Assembly: GCA_015146655.1 (NCBI GenBank)
Contig: VKHL01000043.1
Span: 124,001-188,000, forward strand
Reading direction: 5' to 3'
Length of the DNA: 64,000 nt
Source of the DNA: Ochromonas danica
Lineage: Eukaryota; Sar; Chrysophyceae; Chromulinales; Chromulinaceae
This document shows, one piece after another, positions 1-12,000 of this stretch. The translations under genes were made by a program, and so were the position numbers. Position 1 is the stretch's first letter; the number at the start of each line of letters is the position of its first letter. Below the pieces are notes generated by a model. The model was not told where the DNA came from. It ran no database searches and saw nothing but the letters and a program-made list of their open reading frames with translations.

Positions 1-3000
1 CTGTTCATCTCCGCTTCATTTTCAAGAGCCAGCGCGTTAACAACAGAATCCACAATGGCATCCGGGACTGGTTTGTCATTTTCAATAGCACTTTGAGTTG
101 CATTTAATTGGTCTTTCAATACGTTGGACTGTGCAGCAGTGGCTTCTTCTGCTTTCTTTTCAACTTCTCTTAGCTGTTGATCATATTGTTTGTTGACGGC
201 GGCCATGTCCTTCTCGAGCCGCTCGACCATCTCTTCTTGTGCTTTCTTTTCAGCTTCAGCCTTGCTCATCCCACCATCGACTAATTCTTCAACTCGTTCA
301 TCTCGACGGACCTCTGCCGCGGCTTTGAGGAAATCAATAGCCTGATCGCGCTTGTGCTCAAGGACTACACGCTGTCCATCGATTTCACTTTCCAACGCTG
401 CTTCCGCATCTTCCAGATCTGCTAGTCGTCCATGTTGTGTACTCAAAAGCTCGTTCAAGCGATCCATTTCAGAGGATTCAAACGTTTTCTCCATTTTCTC
501 GGAATCGTGGAGCATTTTGTGTCGCAAATGGCGCAGCTCATCCTCAGACTTGGCTTGCCCAACAAGCTTGCTTATCACAGACTTGAACGCATCCAACAAT
601 TGACCAAGGAAGCTAGCATCTTCAGTAATAATATTTGCCAACACTGCGCTACCTTCCGATTTAAGTTTCGCGTCATTCTTTGCTGCGAGAAGTTGTTGTC
701 TGGCACCTTGCCAAGCATCAATAATTCTACTCCTTCTGTCAGCATGAGCTGCCACCAGACCATCAACATCCTTTGCATACTCGCTATGAATCACCAGCTT
801 CGAAGAAATGGCCTCGCTATAGCTGCTTTGAACTCTCCAAAGCTCTGCTGCGGTCGCGACGTCAATGCTCTTATGCTCTTCGGTGGTGCGAATACGAATA
901 TCGTCAAAGAGCTTTTTGAGATCTGCAGCCGGTCTCCCGAGCTCCAATAAGCGCTTTTCTTCGAAGTCTTTGTAGAGGGCTGCACTCATGCTAGCTTTGG
1001 ACTTCATCTTTGAGTCTTCAGATCGGGCAATCGCCTCCATTATATGCTGCTCACAGAGAGAGGAGTATTCTGAATAAGCGGAGACAAAATCAGTGCTTGG
1101 CTGAACGCCTAGCACAACATCAGTCGCATAACGTTCACATACAACCAACCCCTCCTCAAAAGTATCATAGGCAAGTTTCATTTCCAAGTATTGTCTTGCA
1201 GACTCAGCCTCGATCTTACGAATGGCCCAAGTTTTAGCCTGCGGATCAGTCGTGAACTTATCAATCTCCTTCATGAGCACTTCATTTTTCCTTTTGAGAG
1301 CTTTCTCAACTTCTAATTCAATAGAACGCAGCGATCGGTGCATTTGCAGTTGCATTTTGAGCTCTTGGTGGGCCACCACGGCAATCATCAAAGCCCTTTC
1401 TTTCTCAAAATTAACCTCAACCTCTCGCTGGCGCTTGAGTTCCGCCGAAGTTTCTTTGCTGGCATTGTCTTGCAACTGTTGAGCTAGGGCCGCTTCTTCA
1501 GCATCTTTTTTATTGTCGAAGTCTTTCAACTGTTGCTCACACGCTTCTTTACTCGTTTTCGAAGCACGAAGGTCGGTCATGAAGTTCATCTTCTCAATCT
1601 CTTTGCGCAATGAGAATTCTGTCATAGCAAGACGTGTCTGCATGGATACGTGCACTTGCAAACTACTAACTACACTCAAATGCAGTTGGCCTTGCTTTTC
1701 AATTTCCTTCTCAGACAACGGACCCAGATGACAGTCATCCAACGCTTGCAAAAGCAATAAATATTCATTGTCCAGTATGCGCATATCATCATCATTCAGC
1801 TTCTGTAAAAGAATTTCAAGGGAAGAGGTCTCCGCGTCCAGGCTTTGCATTATCGCCTCGGAATTATCTTTACCAATGCGACTGCAAGCCTTCTTCATGG
1901 ATTGATGACGAAGATCTTGAGCGATTGTGAGATTGGCTTTGATTGCTTTGCAAAGAATTTCTGCTCTTTTCTTTAGGCCAGCTAGACGATCAGAACACTC
2001 CTGCTTAATGCTTCCCATTTCCTTCTCAAGATCAATAGTTGAATTCTTCAGACGTTCTTGGTTAGCCTCATGCTCATTATCTTCTCCAGCATCCAACTCC
2101 CCTAGCAGGCGTTCGTTGAGCTTGTCGACACTCTTGTCTTCTTCAGATTCAATTTCCGCCAAGGTGTTGAAAAGTTTCTCTGCCTCCATTCCATCAGAAT
2201 AGAGGCTTTTTTGAGCCTTCAACCGCTTGTTGATATATTTGCACGCCAATTCCTTGTAGCTCATTCGACTGTGAATGCTCCAATATCTTGCCAACGCCGT
2301 CAAACGAGCATTCTTAACAATATCAGAAGCGAGGCTATTATCTTGCGTGCGGGGGCTAACTTTCACTTCCTCGGCAGTGTCCTCTTCGCTTTCCTTTAAT
2401 TGAGCTAGCTCTGTTTCTCTTTGAGCTTGAAGCGTCTCTTTCAGATGTCGTTGCTCTTCCTCGAACTTTCTTTGTTGCTCGATTTCTTCGTCTTCTTCAT
2501 CTAGGCTAGAAATATTAAACAGCGGATCAATCTCCAATGCTTGTTGGATAGCTTCTTCCTGCTTCTTACGCTCAAGTTCCAAGATGTTGTCCATGACCTT
2601 GAGATCATTCTCTGCTGAGTCCAATATATCAACTTTCTGATCGGCTGTGAGGCTTTCGTTATTGAGCAGCGTGTCCACAACTTTTGTATCCAAAACTGTG
2701 TTTTCCTCCGAGGTTGGGGCAACCTCCTGCTCTGCATTGCCTCCCTCCGCACCTGGCTCGATCGGTTGCTCTTGTCCTTCTTCGCTTTGAATAGCAGCAA
2801 GTTGCTTTTCAGTGAGCCCACCTCTCAGTGCAGCCAGAAGAGGCTCCAGTATTTGTTGAATGTCTTGCTCTGGGGCGACATCGAGGGCTCCTAATGCCCT
2901 ATCAATTGCTTCTAGCAACAATTGCCTATCCTTCTTGCTACTACCTCGCGCTACTTCTCCTTTCTTGACTCTGTCGGCAACCGGCGCTCTAAGGGCACGG

Positions 3001-6000
3001 AGAGCTTCATCAAGATCATTGAGATATCCGGTAAACGCTTTTTTAGCGATCTCCTCTTCATTCTCCACAAGTGACCGGTTCGCTTTCTCCATCGTACGAG
3101 CCAATCCTCTCAACAGCCCACCCTCCGCTTCGTTCATAAATGAAAGAAACTGAGGAATATGATCGCTGAATGATCGAAGCACAGATAAGACATCATTGAT
3201 AGCCATGTCCGTCTTAAGATCTGAATCACGGCTGGGTTTCAGGCAATCGAGAACTTCCTGTGGGAAGACTGCACCGTGCAGATTTCGCACTGACGAATCG
3301 AATAATTCTTCCGCGGCTTGTCGTCTTCGCTTTTCTTCATTTATGTTCGGAACTACGACATCTACCACCAGATCTTTTACTTGAGCCAGCAGATCAGTGA
3401 CATTACGCAAGGCGGGCGAATAAATGTTAACAATTTGTTCGTCACGATCAGATAAAGCAACAGCTTGTTGGACCATATCCTTGACGATACTGCTGGACAG
3501 CAACTCTGATCCGGGTTTCAGTAGATCTTCAACTTTGCTGACAAGAGCAGCAACACGACTTTGTTGCGTATCCATGTTATCTTCATAGGTACCACGGGCT
3601 ATTGTATCAGTTTTGAGTTGCAAGAGAATGGCAAGGAGGCGCTTGCTGCGCTGGTCATTGTTCGCATTGAGAGCTAAGTCCATGGCCGTGGAAGTCAACA
3701 AGCTCTTAAGTTCTTCGACCTCCTTTTTCAAAGTGTCTTGCAAGTTATTCAACATGTCGCTTTGATTCAACAACTGACGGTCAATTTCGTCGTGATGTGA
3801 CTGCATATGCTTGGCCAGATCAGGGATGAGCATCTCATCGTCAAAGTCAACTTCTTCGTCCACATTGTTGAATGCAGCGGATTCGAGATCATCCTTCTCC
3901 CCTCCTTTATCCTTCTCAGCTGTATCAGCATAAATCTTGTTATTTTTCACTTTTGGCAAGATTCCTCCTTTACTTGTTTTGGTGTCAGGCGTGCCCTTTT
4001 TGTTTTTCTTTCGATATCCAGCATCAACTTTGGTATGAAATGACCACGCCTTCTTTCTGAAATAATACAAGAATCCCACGACAAGGAAAATAATGGCGAG
4101 CATTCCCAATAGCAATCCCATAACTAAGTTCCAATCTGGAGCCTGAACAACATTGTCATCAGCCTTTACACCCTGCACAATCAAATTGCTCACCGAGGGC
4201 TCAACAAACTGCGCAGCAGTAGACTGTGCGATAGATGTGTTAAGGACTGTAACAATAGTAATAGCCGCCGAATCTGACGATATCGCGAAGACGTAGTTGC
4301 CTGCCTCGGTAAAGGTGAATGCAAACGAGGTCAGGGATAGAGTCGTGGAAGCTGCTTCCTTAAGTGCGCGAAATTTAGAGTAATCGAAATCCGAGTTGGT
4401 ATTGAGTAGAGAATCTTTGACGTAAACAGGGTATGAATCTTTAGAAACATCAAAAACAAGCGAATCTCCGACATAGATAGTGACATAAGGATTTGACAGT
4501 GAAGCTGTGGCGGTAGTAGTTGCAAGAATGCGTGATCCCACTCGTTCAAAAGGGAAATCTTCTTGCAAGCCAGTCAAATTGAATCGTGAGGATTCTACAT
4601 GTTTGGTTGAATTCGCACTGGCTTTACCTTTCCAATGGGGTCTAAAGGAATCTTCAGTCAACCGTCGGCGGGCACCACTGAGAGTACTGCCAACACCAAA
4701 ATACCCCACAAACTTGCCACTCGAAGTCGCCATTGAATAAACTTTCCCTTCATATGAACAGTCGATGGAACCTTGAGATGTTAAGGAAGAAGTTGAGAGT
4801 GTAGTTTTTGTACCAGTGGTAGGGTCATACTCTACCAAAGAACCGTCAGAATCACAACTGACTTGCACAGCTTGTGATCTACACGTGGAATCACAAGCTT
4901 CATCCAAAGTGGTAGCATTCGAACAAATACAAGTACCAAACGTCTCGCTAATTGAACCTCCCCCCGAGCCACAAACGTTATCACAGTACGAATCAGTTGC
5001 ACAACTTCCATCATACATACGAGTTTGAGAAGTCGCACACCTGGGACGAACAATGGGTTGACAATCATACGAGCCATCACTAGTCGAGGAGACGATCAAG
5101 TTGCTATCGACAAATTCATAGCCTGGTTGGCAAATACACCAGCCATCGCTTGGCTGGAAAATTCTATTCTTTCCTACACACTGACAGACTGTTGAGCCAA
5201 CCGCAGCTACACTACTTGAGGAACATTGCAGACAACTACCACTTCCCACCGAATTCTGGTAGGTGTTGGCAGGGCAAGAGAGACATTGAGATGCATTATA
5301 GCCACCTTCAGCAGGCTGATAGGTACCCACAGGGCAGCTGATGGGTGTTTCAGTACCAGCAGGGCAGTAGTAGCCTTTCGGACAAATATCACCTCTTTCT
5401 GTTGTCAGATTGGTTGGCTTGTCCGTTGTAGCTCCACCGATATAATAATAGCCCGGTAGACCAAGATAGCATTCCAAACGATTCGGGTCATTTCCATAAT
5501 ATCCTCCAGGACATTCTTGACAAGCTGTAGGCAGGCTTCCTAAAACGGACAGGGTATTGTTAGGCACTGACACAGCTCGATAACCCAACGGGCACGGAAT
5601 TGGGAAGTCTGTCCCAGCAGGACAATAGGTTCCGAAGTAGCACGGTTTCGGTATACTTGTGCCCAGAGGACAATAATAGGACTCGGGACAAATAACTGGA
5701 TTGGCCGTTCGAGCTGGACAATAATATCCAGGGGGACAGATAGTAATGTTCGAAGACCCAGAGGGGCAATAATAATGTGCTGGGCATTCTATAATCGTGC
5801 TTGACTCAAACAAACAATAATAGCCACCAGGACAAACGAAGCAGTCTGCTTGTTTAGCAGCACCAACAGCATTTCGATATGTTCCAGCAGGGCATGGGAG
5901 AGGATCAGCAGTTCCAATCAAGCAATAATGCGCCAGTGGGCATGGCCAACGTGTATAATTAGTAACAGCCGTCGCATTGCAAAAGTAACCCGCAGGGCAA

Positions 6001-9000
6001 AGCAAACAATCATCCAACGAGGCTCGTGATAATAAAGAATTATAAGTCCCGATGGGGCAATCAAATCCAGCAGTTCCTTTAGGGCAGTACATTCCACGTG
6101 GGCAAGCAATGGGAACGGGGTTACCCACTTCACAAGTGTAACCAGCTGGACAGGGTCCACAGTCATCAGCACTAACACCATAAGCACTCGCCCTGACAGT
6201 GCCATTGGGACACGAAACTGGTGTTACAGTCCCCTCAGGGCAATAGTGGCCGGGATAACAAGGTCCACCGTCCATATTCTCCAAAACTTCGAGAAGAACG
6301 CTGGGATCATCATAACTGCTGGTATCAAATTGAGGAGAAGGGGTACCCATTCCGATCTTGCAAAAGTAACCACCAGAACAATTGGTCAGTCTCTCCCCAT
6401 GAGCACAATATATACCTGGAGGACATGGTGAGCAACCAGCTTGATCAACGAGACCAGAATTATCACCATAGGTTCCATTGGCACAATAAGTGCCATAATA
6501 GCTGCCTTCGACACAATACTGTCCCAAAGGACAGGAAATATTTGGGCGGACAGTACCACTAGGGCAAAGATAGCCAGCAGGACAAAGTTTGCAAGAAGAA
6601 CGACCAACCTCATCCTGATACGTTCCACCTGGGCAGGCATCAGGATACGAGCTACCAATAGGGCAATACCCACCAACTGTACAAAGCAATACAGGAACAG
6701 CCGTTCCGCTTGGACAATAGTAGCCTGCCAGACATTTCCGTGTGGCATAGATTGTACCATTCAAAGGACAATAATAACCCTTCGTACATAAAGGACAATC
6801 AGACTCCTTCGTCAACCCCCGAGAAGATGAATTTGTGCCTGGAGGACATTGAATAGGAGATGGACTTCCCGCAGGACAATAATGACCCGGAGGACACATA
6901 TCATTCAACGTCGTGTTCAACACCTTCACACAGGTATCCCCAATATAGCTCACTTGGTAGTGAGTGGCATTGCTGTCGAATGGAGTGGAGACGGAGCTAC
7001 CCCCGCCGCAGAAATACCCAGCCTGGCACAGACCCGTGGGAGCTGTTAAACCACGACTGCCGCAATAGTAGCCTGGAGTACATGCCGTGCAGTTCATCAC
7101 ATGGCTCAGACCCGTCACATTGCTGTATGTTCCGTTCGGACACAGATACTCCACTGCCGTGCGAGTGCCTGCAGGACAGTAGCTACCGNNNNNNNNNNCC
7201 GTCACATTGCTGTATGTTCCGTTCGGACACAGATACTCCACTGCCGTGCGAGTGCCTGCAGGACAGTAGCTACCGACTGGACAAATGATAGGTGTTGTGG
7301 TATTGTAAGGACAGTATCTTCCTGATGGACATACCTACATAGTTCATCACATTATCGACTCCAGTTAGACTTTCTTTATAGCCTCACTCACAAGTCAAAA
7401 GGTTCGTATTGTATTCAACAACATATTCATTCATTATTCAAATAGGTTGTAAGAGAAATTCATCAACAGGACTAACATACTTCACACTGGAAACCACCGT
7501 GTTCACATGCTTTCCCGCAACATAAAGAAAACACTACACACCAATAAACCTGACATCACATGTTCACTTACCGTGCAGTTCTTCTGACCAAGGCGGCCTT
7601 GATAGAAGCCTGCTCCACACAAGATAGGAGCATCGCTGCCTGTCGGACAATAAGCTCCTGTGGGACAGACATGAGCTGTGTTCATATCCGCCGTTCCGCT
7701 TGGACAATAGTAGCCTGCCAGACATTTCCGTGTGGTATAGATTGTACCATTCAAAGGACAATAATAACCCTTCGTACATAAAGGACAATCAGACTCCTTC
7801 GTCAACCCCCGAGAAGATGAATTTGTGCCTGGAGGACATTGAATAGGAGATGGACTTCCCGCAGGACAATAATGACCCGGAGGACACATATCATTCAACG
7901 TCGTGTTCAACACCTTCACACAGGTATCCCCAATATAGCTCACTTGGTAGTGAGTGGCATTGCTGTCGAATGGAGTGGAGACGGAGCTACCCCCGCCGCA
8001 GAAATACCCAGCCTGGCACAGACCCGTGGGAGCTGTTAAACCACGACTGCCGCAATAGTAGCCTGGAGTACATGCCGTGCAGTTCATCACATGGCTCAGA
8101 CCCGTCACATTGCTGTATGTTCCGTTCGGACACAGATACTCCACTGCCGTGCGAGTGCCTGCAGGACAGTAGCTACCGACTGGACAAATGATAGGTGTTG
8201 TGGTATTGTAAGGACAGTATCTTCCTGATGGACATACCTATCATTCGATGAAATACATGTTCGTCAGTTGCAGGATATAACATAGGAAACAGGCAACAGT
8301 ACTAGGAAACAGCTGCACAATTTATCGTATTGCACCGAGTAAAATACTTTACAACTGATGGTCTATACAGGAAAAGTGACAATCAATCCTTACATTGCAA
8401 CTGCTTTGAGTGTTTCGATCCTGATAAAAGCCTGCTCCACACAAGATAGGAGCATCGCTGCCTGTCGGACAATAAGCTCCTGTAGGACAGACATGAGCTG
8501 TGTTCATATCCGCCGTTCCGCTTGGACAATAGTAGCCTGCCAGACATTTCCGTGTGGTATAGATTGTACCATTCAAAGGACAATAATAACCCTTCGTACA
8601 TAAAGGACAATCAGACTCCTTCGTCAACCCCCGAGAAGATGAATTTGTGCCTGGAGGACATTGAATAGGAGATGGACTTCCCGCAGGACAATAATGACCC
8701 GGAGGACACATATCATTCAACGTCGTGTTCAACACCTTCACACAGGTATCCCCAATATAGCTCACTTGGTAGTGAGTGGCATTGCTGTCGAATGGAGTGG
8801 AGACGGAGCTACCCCCGCCGCAGAAATACCCAGCCTGGCACAGACCCGTGGGAGCTGTTAAACCACGACTGCCGCAATAGTAGCCTGGAGTACATGCCGT
8901 GCAGTTCATCACATGGCTCAGACCCGTCACATTGCTGTATGTTCCGTTCGGACACAGATACTCCACTGCCGTGCGAGTGCCTGCAGGACAGTAGCTACCG

Positions 9001-12000
9001 ACTGGACAAATGATAGGTGTTGTGGTATTGTAAGGACAGTATCTTCCTGATGGACATACCTACATAGTTCATCACATTATCGACTCCAGTTAGACTTTCT
9101 TTATAGCCTCACTCACAAGTCAAAAGGTTCGTATTGTATTCAACAACATATTCATTCATTATTCAAATAGGTTGTAAGAGAAATTCATCAACAGGACTAA
9201 CATACTTCACACTGGAAACCACCGTGTTCACATGCTTTCCCGCAACATAAAGAAAACACTACACACCAATAAACCTGACATCACATGTTCACTTACCGTG
9301 CAGTTCTTCTGACCAAGGCGGCCTTGATAGAAGCCTGCTCCACACAAGATAGGAGCATCGCTGCCTGTCGGACAATAAGCTCCTGTGGGACAGACATGAG
9401 CTGTGTTCATATCCGCCGTTCCGCTTGGACAATAGTAGCCTGCCAGACATTTCCGTGTGGTATAGATTGTACCATTCAAAGGACAATAATAACCCTTCGT
9501 ACATAAAGGACAATCAGACTCCTTCGTCAACCCCCGAGAAGATGAATTTGTGCCTGGAGGACATTGAATAGGAGATGGACTTCCCGCAGGACAATAATGA
9601 CCCGGAGGACACATATCATTCAACGTCGTGTTCAACACCTTCACACAGGTATCCCCAATATAGCTCACTTGGTAGTGAGTGGCATTGCTGTCGAATGGAG
9701 TGGAGACGGAGCTACCCCCGCCGCAGAAATACCCAGCCTGGCACAGACCCGTGGGAGCTGTTAAACCACGACTGCCGCAATAGTAGCCTGGAGTACATGC
9801 CGTGCAGTTCATCACATGGCTCAGACCCGTCACATTGCTGTATGTTCCGTTCGGACACAGATACTCCACTGCCGTGCGAGTGCCTGCAGGACAGTAGCTA
9901 CCGACTGGACAAATGATAGGTGTTGTGGTATTGTAAGGACAGTATCTTCCTGATGGACATACCTACATAACAGATGCAATCCGTAATACAAAGCTCTTAT
10001 AACAGGAAAGCATATTGAAATGTGTTACCGTGCAGTTCGAGGTTTCGCCTTGACGATTTTGGTAAAAGCCTGCTCCACACAAGATAGGAGCATCGCTGCC
10101 TGTCGGACAATAAGCTCCTGTGGGACAGACATGAGCTGTGTTCATATCCGCCGTTCCGCTTGGACAATAGTAGCCTGCCAGACATTTCCGTGTGGCATAG
10201 ATTGTACCATTCAAAGGACAATAATAACCCTTCGTACATAAAGGACAATCAGACTCCTTCGTCAACCCCCGAGAAGATGAATTTGTGCCTGGAGGACATT
10301 GAATAGGAGATGGACTTCCCGCAGGACAATAATGACCCGGAGGACACATATCATTCAACGTCGTGTTCAACACCTTCACACAGGTATCCCCAATATAGCT
10401 CACTTGGTAGTGAGTGGCATTGCTGTCGAATGGAGTGGAGACGGAGCTACCCCCGCCGCAGAAATACCCAGCCTGGCACAGACCCGTGGGAGCTGTTAAA
10501 CCACGACTGCCGCAATAGTAGCCTGGAGTACATGCCGTGCAGTTCATCACATGGCTCAGACCCGTCACATTGCTGTATGTTCCGTTCGGACACAGATACT
10601 CCACTGCCGTGCGAGTGCCTGCAGGACAGTAGCTACCGGCTGGGCAAACATTAGGTGCTCCAGTACTTGACGTGCAGTAATATCCAGCTGGACAAGACTA
10701 ATATAAGGAAGACAGGTTAAAGAAGTTGTTGGCATTTGCAATGAAGGAAATATCAAACGCATACATATGTTCAATGAAGCGATTTAATTGTCAAATTAAT
10801 GTGAAAATGAAGAATATAGATGACATAATTTAAATAATGAGAAAACCAAGCAAACAATTAACCCAAAAATCCGAACCACAACAAATAAGTAAAGTAAATA
10901 ACAAAACACAATATCGGTCAAAGGCTAACAACTCACCGAACAATTAGTTTGACCCTCACGAATTTGATAAGTGCCTGCTCCACACAAGATAGGAGCATCG
11001 CTGCCTGTCGGACAATAAGCTCCTGTAGGACAGACATGAGCTGTGTTCATATCCGCCGTTCCGCTTGGACAATAGTAGCCTGCCAGACATTTCCGTGTGG
11101 TATAGATTGTACCATTCAAAGGACAATAATAACCCTTCGTACATAAAGGACAATCAGACTCCTTCGTCAACCCCCGAGAAGATGAATTTGTGCCTGGAGG
11201 ACATTGAATAGGAGATGGACTTCCCGCAGGACAATAATGACCCGGAGGACACATATCATTCAACGTCGTGTTCAACACCTTCACACAGGTATCCCCAATA
11301 TAGCTCACTTGGTAGTGAGTGGCATTGCTGTCGAATGGAGTGGAGACGGAGCTACCCCCGCCGCAGAAATACCCAGCCTGGCACAGACCCGTGGGAGCTG
11401 TTAAACCACGACTGCCGCAATAGTAGCCTGGAGTACATGCCGTGCAGTTCATCACATGGCTCAGACCCGTCACATTGCTGTATGTTCCGTTCGGACACAG
11501 ATACTCCACTGCCGTGCGAGTGCCTGCAGGACAGTAGCTACCGGCTGGGCAAACATTTGGTGCTCCAGTACTTTCCGTGCAGTAGTAGCCGGCAGGACAT
11601 AGCTAGATAACATTTGAGAACAATGAAAACCAGAATAAATATGAACTTGAAGAACTTCGAGAAACCCCCAGGCATTTAAAAATAGCAAGAACATACGATG
11701 AAAAATACAATACAAATGAGAACAAGCGAAACACAAACTTGACCATGTAAGTCACGCAAGCACAAGCAAAAAAACAAAAAAAGAAAACAGAACAAGGAAC
11801 CTCATGCTTACCGTGCAGTTACCAGTTTGGCCCTCACGAATTTGATAAGTGCCTGCTCCACACAAGATAGGAGCATCGCTGCCTGTCGGACAATAAGCTC
11901 CTGTGGGACAGACATGAGCTGTGTTCATATCCGCCGTTCCGCTTGGACAATAGTAGCCTGCCAGACATTTCCGTGTGGCATAGATTGTACCATTCAAAGG

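Noticed and set aside
6860-11610. Repeated 113-131-residue plus-strand frames across the array
   Set aside because: Antisense to the Cys-rich cassettes; present only because the cassettes are copies, and they lack conserved features.
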